Positions 16,594 to 26,000 of a stretch of DNA of 64,000 nucleotides are shown here, piece after piece. The stretch's first letter is position 1, and each line of letters opens with the position of its first letter. The position numbers and the translations under genes were made by a program. The stretch is from a bacterium (lineage in GTDB: Bacteria > Sumerlaeota > Sumerlaeia > SLMS01). The notes under the pieces were generated by a model that did not search any database, had not been told where the DNA came from, and saw nothing but the letters and a program-made list of their open reading frames with translations. The stretch is from NCBI GenBank assembly GCA_016125005.1, contig WGMQ01000033.1:1-64000 (forward strand), read 5' to 3'.

Positions 16594-17982
16594 ATGGGAT
16601 CCAGCGAGAAAAAGCGCATCCTCCTTGCCAGTTGCTCGGTTGACCTCGTCGCCGAGCTAGGTCGTGCCCTGGGGCCGGATGTGCGGCTCCTGACCCTCTC
16701 CAAGGAGGACACGCTCTCTCGCGAGGTGGTCCACGGCGTTGACCTGGTCATCATGGACCTTTCAGACGACGACGCGGTGGCGCTAAGGATCGCCCAGTTC
16801 ATCACGGAAGGGAGTCCCTCCTGCATGGTATTCCATGTGGGGAACTCCGAACCGTCCGAGGAAGTTCGCCTGAACTACCCGGAGATCCGCCCCCTCCCGA
16901 TTCCGGTGGATCACTCGTATCTGCGGGGCGTGATCGATTCCGCCAACCATGATCGGGCTCGCATCCGAAGCCTGTCCTCCGAGAAAAGCCGCATTCGCCT
17001 GCTCTATGACCTCAGCTCCGCGCTGCTCAAGGTCACGAGCCATCGCCACATTGCCAAGGCGCTGGAGGAAACCCTTCCCCAGATACTCGACGCATCGATG
17101 ATCCTTCTAACATTTCCGACCCGCACCGTCCCGATTGGGTACTTCTACACGGCGGAAGGGGTGGGGGAGCTGAAGATGAAGGCCCTCAGGACGCATCTCG
17201 AGGATGCCTGGGACGTGCTTCGCCCCGACGCCAAGGTGCGATGGGAATGGATCAACTCCCTGGGGAACGGTCGACCGGGGCGCAACGAGCACCGGCTCCG
17301 GGCCACGTCCTTCACGACCGCGCCCATCAGCATCGGCAGCGAGACCGAGGGCTTTCTGACATTCCTGCCCATGCGCGAGCACGGCCATGACGAGGGTTTC
17401 CTCCAGACCTTCTTCGTGCTCGCCGACCTCCTCAGCGTTCTGGTGCACAACCTGCGGCTGAAGGAACGGCTGGAGCAGCGGGCGACTCACGACGGTCTCA
17501 CGGGCCTGCTCAATCGCCAGACCCTGATCGAGCAACTGGAACGCGAATGCAGACGATCGCAACGCTACCAGACGCCGGTCAGCGTGGTGATGCTCGACAT
17601 CGATCACTTCAAGCGGGTCAACGATGAGCACGGGCATCAGGCCGGTGACGAAGCGTTGCGGCGGACAGCCGATATCATCCGCCGATCCATTCGCGAGATG
17701 GACATCGCTGGCAGGTGCGGCGGCGAGGAGTTCGTCGTTGTGCTCCCCAACACGGAGTTGGAGGGGGCGATGATTTGGGCGCAGCGACTCCGCGTCCTGA
17801 TCGAGACCGTCGAGCTGGCACATGGCGACATCAAGTTTTACATCACTGCCAGCATGGGTGTGGCTCATGCAACCGGAACGAGTTCCATCACCGACAGCAT
17901 GATTGCCCGCGCCGATGCGGCGCTCTACGAAGCCAAGAATCAAGGGCGCAACCGCGTGGTTGCCGCCAGGGAGGCGCTTTGA
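16594..17982 (+). CDS. Diguanylate cyclase: receiver-like, GAF-like and GGDEF domains
   Basis: Synthesises cyclic di-GMP from two GTP. The 462-residue protein has an N-terminal receiver-like fold (residues 6-115; VDLVIMDLSDDD holds the possible phospho-acceptor), a coiled linker, a GAF-like sensor (about residues 140-285), and a C-terminal GGDEF domain starting THDGLTGLLNR. The active site reads GGEEF at 376-380 and a product-inhibition I-site RxxD (Arg367-Asp370) sits five residues before it, so it should be active and feedback-controlled. Its stop overlaps the start of the glycosyltransferase gene by four bases, suggesting that c-di-GMP signalling and glycan synthesis are co-expressed. Confidence 0.9.
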   Translation: MGSSEKKRILLASCSVDLVAELGRALGPDVRLLTLSKEDTLSREVVHGVDLVIMDLSDDDAVALRIAQFITEGSPSCMVFHVGNSEPSEEVRLNYPEIRPLPIPVDHSYLRGVIDSANHDRARIRSLSSEKSRIRLLYDLSSALLKVTSHRHIAKALEETLPQILDASMILLTFPTRTVPIGYFYTAEGVGELKMKALRTHLEDAWDVLRPDAKVRWEWINSLGNGRPGRNEHRLRATSFTTAPISIGSETEGFLTFLPMREHGHDEGFLQTFFVLADLLSVLVHNLRLKERLEQRATHDGLTGLLNRQTLIEQLERECRRSQRYQTPVSVVMLDIDHFKRVNDEHGHQAGDEALRRTADIIRRSIREMDIAGRCGGEEFVVVLPNTELEGAMIWAQRLRVLIETVELAHGDIKFYITASMGVAHATGTSSITDSMIARADAALYEAKNQGRNRVVAAREAL

Positions 17983-20126
17983 GCCAGCACGGCTCTCCGG
18001 CCGTCACCGTCGTTGTCCTGACAGCGAACCGTCGGGCGCGGCTGGAGGAGTGTTTGGCTTCCTTGGCCGCGCAGTCGCGCCTGCCCGACTCCCTCGTGGT
18101 GGTGGAGAACGGGTCCAGCGATGATACGCCGGAACTGCTGCATGCGGTTTCGCTACCGTTCCCGCTGACGGTTGTTTCCCGCGACGGGCGAGGGAGCTTC
18201 GCCGCTGCGCGCAACGAAGGGGTCCGCGCGGCCACCGGCGATTGGGTGGCGTTTCTGGACGATGACTGCGAGGCGGATGCAACCTGGCTGGCGCGGCTGC
18301 TCTCAACCGCCGATGCACAGGGCCTGGATGCGGTTGGCGGGGCCGTGCTTCCCGCAGACCTTCTTCAGGCACCCGATGGATTTCCCGCAGAGGCCGTCTG
18401 GGCGGTGGGACTCCTCCCAGAGGAGTTCTTTGGCCCCGACGGCGGTCGGCGGATCCTCCCGACGACCAGCAACCTCTTGGTGCGCCGCGAACTTCTGTTG
18501 GCCGAGCCCTTTCAGGAAACGGGAGGGGATTTCGAGGAGGGGGTGGAGGTCTATCGGCTGGGCCGCGAGGACGCCGAGTGGTGGCGGCGACTGCGCCGAC
18601 AGGGTAAGGCGATGGGAATCGCCGGGCGGGCCATCGCCTGGCACCACGTTGGGCAGGATCGGTTTGAATGGGCGACACTCAGGGACCGCGCTTCGCTCGA
18701 TGGTCGGGCGCACTGGGCAAGAACCCGCGATCCCGAGTCCCTCCGCTCCGCTGCGCGCGACCTGTTGTCGGCCCCGGTTGGTTATGTGACTGACCTGACG
18801 CAGGAGCGCGGATCGCTCTGGGAGCGCTGGAATGGCCGGACGCTCTGGCTTCGCAGACAGCTATCGCTGCTGGACGAAAGTGTTGAGGGAGACGATCCCA
18901 TTGCGCCGGGAGTCCGGGCGCAGGCGGTGGTGACCCGGGCCCCCGGAGTCCTTGCCGAAACGGCCAAGTCCCTTCTGCGCAGTGTTGTGGCGCGGACCGT
19001 GTCGACGATCCAATCCGCTCGCGGCGTGGATTTGTCCGAGCAGTCCCCCGCCCACCTACTGGTGGTGCTGCACGATTTTCTCGGCGATGCGGTGCTGGCC
19101 GGTCCGCTGCTCCGCCAGCTCGAGCGCGGATTGCCCGAATCGGAAATCACCGTCCTTCACGGGCCGGTGGCGGGGCCGGTGCTGCGGGCCATGGGACTGC
19201 GACGGGTGCGCTTCGAACCCGTCACGGGTGGAGCCGCCGGTCGCGGGCCCCTTGCGGCGGCCCGCCTGACCCGCCAGCTGCTGTCGATTGGTCCCGACGC
19301 GATTCTCATCGCCTACCTACATGGGCTCGCTCCCGCGCCGTTCTTCGGCCTCGGGGTCCCGGTGGTGGGCTGGCGTCACGATAACGGCTTCGGGCAACGG
19401 CTGTGGGGGGATCTGCTCACTCACCCCGTTGCGAAGACACAGCGGAAGCACGAAGCGGCGGCCCTGCTGGACCTGGCGGCTCCCTTCGGAGTGAAGACCA
19501 GACTGGAGCGACCATCGCTGGCACCGTCGAGCAAGGCCGCCGCGCGAGCGGATGCCCTGTTGTCCGAGGCGGGTTGGACCGGAGCAGAGACGGTCGTGAT
19601 TCATTTGGAGCGAAGCGGTCGATGGAAGATCTGGCCGCCGGAGCGATTCGAACTGCTGGCGGAGCGACTAATCAAGGCGGGGCTAAAGGTTTTTCTCGTG
19701 GGTTCGCGGCGGGATCGCCCCTTGGCGCGAGGCATCGCGCGGCGTCTCGGAAGCGGGTGCGAAAGCCTCCACGGGATTGCGGACAGTGGGGTGCTGGCGG
19801 CGCTTCTTGGCAAGGTGCGACTGTTCATCGGATGCGATTCCGGGCCGGCTCACGTGGCGCAGGCGGTGCGGTGCCCCGCGGTGCTCCTGTTTGGGGGGAC
19901 AGAAGATTGGCGATGGGGGCCTTTGCCTCCGATTCGCGGCGAGGCACCGGACGGTCCAAGCTGGCTGGTATCAAAGGCGGCACCGGGGGACTGGCATGGA
20001 GAGGAGGCAGCGGGGTTGGAACCCGACGCGGCCATGCGATTGTTGACCTTGGAAGCGGTGTGGGGGACTGTCGAGAGAGCCCTTGAGCAGAAAGAAAACT
20101 TTGGGTCGCGGGTCGAATCGCATTGA
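17979..20126 (+). CDS. Fused glycosyltransferase: GT2 domain plus GT9 (heptosyltransferase-like) domain
   Basis: A 715-residue protein with two glycosyltransferase modules. Residues 1-260 are GT2: VTVVVLTANRR, VVVENGSSDDT, and the acidic DxD-like site FLDDDCE, ending with REDAEWWRRLR. Residues 350-705 resemble GT9/ADP-heptose transferases: LLVVLHDFLGDAVLAGPLLR, VVIHLERSGRWKIWPPERFELLAE and LFIGCDSGPAHVAQAV, the last being a GT9 hallmark (DSGxxH). The start is TTG at 17979, overlapping the cyclase stop (TTGA); the frame is open further upstream inside the cyclase. Likely role is assembly of a cell-surface glycan. The fusion of GT2 and GT9 in one chain is uncommon. Confidence 0.82.
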   Translation: MSQHGSPAVTVVVLTANRRARLEECLASLAAQSRLPDSLVVVENGSSDDTPELLHAVSLPFPLTVVSRDGRGSFAAARNEGVRAATGDWVAFLDDDCEADATWLARLLSTADAQGLDAVGGAVLPADLLQAPDGFPAEAVWAVGLLPEEFFGPDGGRRILPTTSNLLVRRELLLAEPFQETGGDFEEGVEVYRLGREDAEWWRRLRRQGKAMGIAGRAIAWHHVGQDRFEWATLRDRASLDGRAHWARTRDPESLRSAARDLLSAPVGYVTDLTQERGSLWERWNGRTLWLRRQLSLLDESVEGDDPIAPGVRAQAVVTRAPGVLAETAKSLLRSVVARTVSTIQSARGVDLSEQSPAHLLVVLHDFLGDAVLAGPLLRQLERGLPESEITVLHGPVAGPVLRAMGLRRVRFEPVTGGAAGRGPLAAARLTRQLLSIGPDAILIAYLHGLAPAPFFGLGVPVVGWRHDNGFGQRLWGDLLTHPVAKTQRKHEAAALLDLAAPFGVKTRLERPSLAPSSKAAARADALLSEAGWTGAETVVIHLERSGRWKIWPPERFELLAERLIKAGLKVFLVGSRRDRPLARGIARRLGSGCESLHGIADSGVLAALLGKVRLFIGCDSGPAHVAQAVRCPAVLLFGGTEDWRWGPLPPIRGEAPDGPSWLVSKAAPGDWHGEEAAGLEPDAAMRLLTLEAVWGTVERALEQKENFGSRVESH

Positions 20127-20337
20127 CCCTAATGGGAGCGACGGTCGACCAGTGGAGGGTAAAGAGCAGGTTCCCCGTTCTTCGCGAGAAGTGACGCGAA
20201 ATGCAGGCCGCGCTGCCGGTGATTTTGACGGTGTGTCAGGTGCTCGCCGTGGTACGTGAGGGGATAGTAGAGTAAACGACGGGGGATTCGCAGCCCTTGC
20301 TCGGAACCAGTAATTAGGAAGGAACGCTGACCGGCCC

Positions 20338-22290
20338 ATGCCCCAATACAAGCAATGTCTGGGCGTTGATCTGGGTTTGAACACGGTCAAGATCGTGGAA
20401 CTGGCCGTGGACAAGAACTCCGTGCGTGTCGTGCGCGCGGCGTCCGCCCCCACCGGTGTGAATACCACGATGTCGCCTGATGAAATCAGGCAGGCGACGA
20501 TCCTGGCCGCCAAGGAACTCATCAAGAAATCACGGTTTGGCACCAAGAAGGCCGTCTTCTCCATTTCCGGGCAGAAGGTCTTCATTCGGCGTTTCCGTCT
20601 ACCCATGACCTCCGAGGAGCGTCTCGCCCGCATCATTCAGTACGAAGCGCGCCAGCAGATCCCCTTCCCGCTCGACAAGACTTACCTCCAGTATCAGTAC
20701 CGCGTCCTCCCCGATGAGGGTGAGGTCGAAGTCCTTTTGGTGGCGGTTCGCCACGACGAGATTCGTGATTTCATGGGCATGCTCGGCAAGATCGGCCTGA
20801 CGCCGATCGGTGTCGGCGTGTCCTCCTTCGCCCTCTACAGCGGCCACTACTTCATGGGTTTGAATGCCGAGGAGCGGGAGGCGGCCTTCGCCACCCTGCA
20901 TCCGAGGCGTCGCAAGGACAAGAAGGCCAAGGGGAAGAAGACCGCTGACGCAGCGCCCGCCCCCGAGGCGGCCGAGGGGGAGACTCCTGTAGAGGAGTTT
21001 GCCTTCGAGGAAGTGAAGGCCTTCGTAAACCTGGGGGCCGGCTCCTACGATCTGGCCATCGGTCGCGTTATCCACGGAGCCAGTGGCGGCGGCACGATTT
21101 CCTTCTCGCGTACCGTCCCCATGGGCGGCGACGAGATGACCCGCGCCATCATGCGCAACTGCGGCGTTGAGAGCTTTCATGATGCCGAGCGCATCAAGAC
21201 CTCCGCCTGCCAGCTCATGAGCTTCAATTTTGATTTTGAGCAGGAAAATCAGATCAACGAGGAAGCCTCCACTGCGGTCACGGAAATCGCCGACCGCATC
21301 GTGACGGAAATCCGTCGCTCGGTGGACTTCTTCATGGCTCAGCCCGACGGCATGGCCATCGACTCCCTGGTGCTGAGCGGCGGTCAGGCCCAGCTGCCCG
21401 GATTCGATAGCTACCTTGAGGAAAAGCTCAGCGTCCCCGTCGTGGTTGCCAATCAGGTCCCCGAGGATTCGCCGCTCCAGTGGCCGGAATCCGCGGGACC
21501 GACCACCCCCTACGTGGTCGCGATCGGTCTTGGTCTTCAGGGTCTTAACCTAAGCCAAATCAAGGTCGACTTCCTTCCGGAAGATCGCAAGATCATCCGC
21601 GATTTCCCGTACAAGGTTACCGCGGTGATGCTGGTGATGATCCTCATCACGGCGGGCATTGCCTCCCAGGCCGGCGAAGTTTACGCGGAGAAGTACACCC
21701 GCGAAGCCGAGAACATCCAGAAGGACGTGGACAAGCGGCGCGGCGATGTGGAGAACTTCGATCAGGCGCAGCAGTTCCACGTGGATACGGCCAAGGACTT
21801 CGAGAATCTCTCGAAGATGTACGGCCAGCGCAGCTACTGGATCGACTTCCTCGGCGGATTGGCCAAGATCAAGCCGCCGGAAGTGCTGATTACGGACGTC
21901 CAGATGGACCACGATGGTGCGGTTGTCATCGAGGGCTTCAGTCAGGTTCAGGTCTCGGCTGCGTATTTCCGCGACGCACTGAACAAGGCCTTCGAGGGAC
22001 GCCTGAAGGCAGTCAAGCGCGTGACCGAGACGCCGGCGGGCCTGGCACCGGGTGCCCCCGGGATCCCGACTCCAACGCCCGGTGTCCCCCGCGAGGAAGC
22101 TATCATCGACGACATTCAGGATGTGCGTAATCCTCCGCCTCCTTTCAACCCGCCCGCGAGCCGCTTCCGCATCCTGTTGCAGCTCAAGGACAAGCAGAAC
22201 CATCTCAATATCACGCCGACGCCGACCCCAACACCGGTCGGCGGAGGACCCGCCCAGCAGGGTGGCCGTGGATCGGGTCTCCTCTTTTGA
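20338..22290 (+). CDS. Fused type IV pilus/secretion inner-membrane platform protein PilM-PilN
   Basis: A 650-residue protein joining two normally separate pilus proteins. Residues 1-400 are PilM, the actin-like cytoplasmic ATPase (GVDLGLNTVKIVEL, YEARQQIPFPL, LSGGQAQLPGF), interrupted at about 190-215 by a Lys/Ala-rich insert. A VDFLPEDRK segment corresponds to the PilN N-terminal peptide that docks on PilM, and it leads into a membrane helix (about residues 426-444) and a PilN-like periplasmic part with a coiled coil and a ferredoxin-like fold. The C-terminal tail is Pro/Thr-rich. The gene leads a cluster with a small membrane protein and a secretin, consistent with a type IV pilus or a type II-like secretion machine. 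Confidence 0.85.
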   Translation: MPQYKQCLGVDLGLNTVKIVELAVDKNSVRVVRAASAPTGVNTTMSPDEIRQATILAAKELIKKSRFGTKKAVFSISGQKVFIRRFRLPMTSEERLARIIQYEARQQIPFPLDKTYLQYQYRVLPDEGEVEVLLVAVRHDEIRDFMGMLGKIGLTPIGVGVSSFALYSGHYFMGLNAEEREAAFATLHPRRRKDKKAKGKKTADAAPAPEAAEGETPVEEFAFEEVKAFVNLGAGSYDLAIGRVIHGASGGGTISFSRTVPMGGDEMTRAIMRNCGVESFHDAERIKTSACQLMSFNFDFEQENQINEEASTAVTEIADRIVTEIRRSVDFFMAQPDGMAIDSLVLSGGQAQLPGFDSYLEEKLSVPVVVANQVPEDSPLQWPESAGPTTPYVVAIGLGLQGLNLSQIKVDFLPEDRKIIRDFPYKVTAVMLVMILITAGIASQAGEVYAEKYTREAENIQKDVDKRRGDVENFDQAQQFHVDTAKDFENLSKMYGQRSYWIDFLGGLAKIKPPEVLITDVQMDHDGAVVIEGFSQVQVSAAYFRDALNKAFEGRLKAVKRVTETPAGLAPGAPGIPTPTPGVPREEAIIDDIQDVRNPPPPFNPPASRFRILLQLKDKQNHLNITPTPTPTPVGGGPAQQGGRGSGLLF

Positions 22291-22321
22291 TTAGGCTAAC
22301 CGGCGGGAAAGGAGCAGTGGC

Positions 22322-22840
22322 ATGAATCAGGAAAAGCTGAACGAAATCCTTCAACTGCTGCTCAAGCGGCTCGACTTGGTCGTCACAGGCGCCCTCGTGC
22401 TCCTGATGGTCGTAACCGGGTGGATGCTCCTTCAGGAGCAAGGCTTCACCGCTCCCCCTCTTGACGACCCGCCGCTGAAGGAACTGGCGCTCACGATTCC
22501 CCTCCCCAACCATGAGCGCTCGAAGGAAATCAAGAACAAGGCGTACGAGGAAGTTGAGACGGCCCTCATCCAGACGGATCCTGACCTCAACAAGAATCCG
22601 GACGCCAAGCGCTTGATTGTGAATAACATGTTTACAATCAAGTCGGCCGCCGAAACCGAGGCGGCGCGGGAGGAAAACAACAAGAAGTACAACCAGGCGG
22701 AGCGTCTGTTTTCGGAGGGAAACATCGACGCAGCCCGCAAGCTGGTTGACGAAATCCTGCTGAACGACCCGGCAAATCGCAACGCGCAGGAACTGAAGGC
22801 GCGTTTCGATGCACCGGCGACACCGACACCCACGCCGTGA
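22322..22840 (+). CDS. Small membrane protein of the pilus/secretion cluster, function unknown
   Basis: A 172-residue protein with one membrane helix (residues about 19-37, VVTGALVLLMVVTGWMLL), a helical periplasmic part, and a C-terminal TPR-like hairpin (YNQAERLFSEGNIDAARKLVDEILLNDP) ending in a Pro/Thr tail like the proteins on both sides. Its place between PilMN and the secretin is where pilO and pilP are normally found, but I see no PilO or PilP sequence signature. It may connect the inner-membrane platform and the secretin. Role inferred from position only. Confidence 0.6.
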   Translation: MNQEKLNEILQLLLKRLDLVVTGALVLLMVVTGWMLLQEQGFTAPPLDDPPLKELALTIPLPNHERSKEIKNKAYEEVETALIQTDPDLNKNPDAKRLIVNNMFTIKSAAETEAAREENNKKYNQAERLFSEGNIDAARKLVDEILLNDPANRNAQELKARFDAPATPTPTP

Positions 22841-23013
22841 AACCGGGGATGATCGCCGCTCAACGCCCGATCAGCCCGCTACCCATGACCGACCAGAAGC
22901 CCGTAAACCCGCTGATTTGTTGCCTTGACACCTTTCTGCACCGCCGGTTGCCTGAAACGCCCGCACAGAATCAGTGTCTTGGTCAGGGATAACCAAGGAG
23001 AAAGTACAGGTCT

Positions 23014-26000
23014 ATGAACCGGAAGAGTTCCCAGCGCTTGACGACCATACTCGGTCAGATGCTCGTCCCTCCTGCCCTTGTTCTGGGTTTGGCCGTTGCT
23101 ACTGCCCAGATCCCTGCCCAGACCACCGGGCAGAAGACCAGCCAGACCGATAAGAAGAGCACCTCCGGGGCCGACAAGGCCAAGGAACTGATCAAGCAGG
23201 CGCGCACCGAACTGAAGAAGAATCAGTTCAGCGCCGCTCGCGAGACGGTGGCCAAGGCCCGCACCGCGGATCCCAAGAATCCCGACCTCGCCAAGGTGGA
23301 GGCGGAGATCGCCGCCGCCGAGAAGAAGGCCGCCGCGGAGAAGGTCAGCGACCAGATTGACAGGCTCCTTGATCAGGCCGACGCCAGCCGCAAAGCGGGC
23401 AAGTACGACGACGCTCTCGCCAAGGTCGGCGAGGCGCTCGCTCTTAATCCGAAGGAAAGCGAAGCGCTGAAGCTGCGTGATCGCATCCAGAAGGAAAAGA
23501 CCGCCGCGCTTGAGAAGAGCGTCGAGTCCGCCGTCAAGGCCCGCATCAAGGCCGCCGACGACGCCATCAAGCTCAACAACTTCGAACTTGCACGCCGCCA
23601 GGAAGCCGAGGCGCGCACCGCTGCCAAGGGTGGATTCAAGAGCGACCTCGACTCCTTGGCCGCCCGCATCGCCAAGGCCGAGTCCGCCTACAACGCCAAG
23701 CGCAACGAGGCCCAGATCAAGAAGCTCCTGGCGACCTCTGAGGACCAGCTCAAGAATAACCAGTTCGAGCTGGCCCGCGCCACCGCCAACAGCGTGCTCC
23801 AGCTTGATCGCCAGAATCGTGACGCCAGCAAGCTCCTCAGCAAGATCGCCGCAGAGGAGAAGGAGTTCGCCGCCAATCGCGTGCAGCGCGAAGCCGCGGA
23901 GGAAGTCCGCAAGGCAGATGCGCTCGCCAAAGCCGGAAAGACCGAGGAGGCCATCGCGGCCTACAAGGCCATCCTGACCAAAGACCCGAAGTCCAGCGCC
24001 GCCCAGTCCGGTCTCAAGAAGGCGCAGTCCGCCCTCGCCGAACAGCGCGAGGACCAGGCGGAAGCGCTCATCGCCCAGGGCGAAGCAGCCCTCAAGGCCA
24101 AGAATTACGAACTCGCCGCCCAGAAGGCAGCCGAGGCAAAGGCCATCGCGCCGGAGCTCTCCGATGTCTCCAAGCTCGAGCGCTCGATCGCTTCGGCGAA
24201 GGCCGCCAGCGTCGCATCGGCCAGCAAACAGGTAGCCACGGCCACGCCGAAGGCTCCCGATGCCAAGGCGCTCGCCAAGGAAGCGGAAGCAAAGAAGGAA
24301 GCAGAAGCCGCCGCTGCCAAGGCCAAGGCCGAAGCTGACAAGAAGAAGGCTGCCGAGGAAGCCAAGGCCGCCGAACTGAAGAAGAAGGCTGATGAGGCTG
24401 CTGCGAAGGAAAAGGCAGAGGCTGACAAGAAGAAGGCGGAGGCCGACGCCAAGGCTGCCGAGCTGAAGAAGAAGGCCGACGAGGCTGCTGCGAAGGAAAA
24501 GGCAGAGGCCGACAAGAAGAAGGCCGAGGCCGCAGCCAAGCTGAAGGCTGAGGAAGAGAAGGCCGCCGCTGCTGCCGCGTCTCTGGCCGCCAAGGAGGCC
24601 GCGGAGAAGGCCAAGGCAAGCGCCAAGTCCGCACAGGCCGCCGTTGCCGTCACTCCGAGCCCCACTCCCACGGTCAAGCCCACCGCGACGCCGAAGCCGA
24701 CGCCAACCGTCAAGCCGACGCCCACGCCCAAGCCCACGAAGACCCCGAAGCCGATCAAGACGCCAAAGCCGACTCCGACGCCGAAGCCGACCAAGACCCC
24801 GAAGCCCACGCCGACCCTCAAGCCGACGCCCACTCCCAAGGTGACGCCGACCCCGAAGGCCACGCCCGTGGTGACTCCGGTCCCGACTGTCGTCTCCACG
24901 CCTGCTGCAACCCCTGTGGCCACCATGACGGTGGTTGCTCCGGAAGCGACTCCGCTCTCCCCCTTCGTGCAGCCCGCTGACACCACGAATACCCGCACCC
25001 CGGACATGACGACGCCCGTCGCCAATGCCGAGGCTACTCCGCTGTCGCCGTTCCTCGAACCGGCCGGCACGCCCGCTCCGACCCCCAAGGCCGCAGCGGC
25101 GACCCCGACCCCGAAGGCGACCTCGACTCCCAAGCCCACTCCGACCCCGAAGGCCGCTTCTACACCCAAGCCGACCCCCACGCCAGACCTCGCCCGTCAG
25201 GCCGAGGCCCAGCAGCAGGAACGTCGTCGCCGTGCAGAATCCGCCTACGATGAAGGTGTCGCGCTCTATCGCCAAGGCGAACTCGCCCGCGCTCGCCAGC
25301 GCTGGGCTGACGCCAAGGACATCGACCCGTCCTTCCTTAAGGCCGACTCCTACCTCCAGAACACCGAAGCCGAATACAACGCCTTCCTCGCCAAGCAGCA
25401 GGACCGTAAAGGCTTCGAGGCGCGCGAGGCAGCGGCTCTCGACAAGATGAACCAGCCCATCACGTTCAGCACGCTGGACGCGACGAGCCTGACCGACTTC
25501 CTCAGCAACCTGCGTCTGCTCACCGGCAGCGATGGTCTCAACTTCGTCGTGATCGGCGAAGTGAAGGCCAAGGTCGAGGCGGCCTTCGACAACCAGCCCC
25601 TCAACAAGGTGCTCGACGAGACGCTTCTCCCGATGGGTCTGCGTTGGGAGCGCGAGCCTGGCACGAACACCGTCCGCATCATGCCGGACCTGCGCACCGA
25701 GGTGTTCACCGTCCTGCCCGACCAGCTCAACACCATTGAGTCGCTCATCCAGCAGGGTGTGATTCCCCGCCTCCTCTATGGCATGGAAGGAACGCCGGTT
25801 CTTCAGGGTCAGGAGATCCTCGTCGATCCGCGCTCGAACATCGTGATCCTCACCGACTCGGAGGCGAACCTCACCAAGTTCCGCCGCTTCGTCGAAGGCC
25901 TGACCGGCACCGTCGGAACCCAGCTCATCTTCAAGAGCTTCGAGGTCGACGAGACCAAGGGCCCGCAAATCAAGTCCCTCCTCGACGCCATCTTGGCCGT

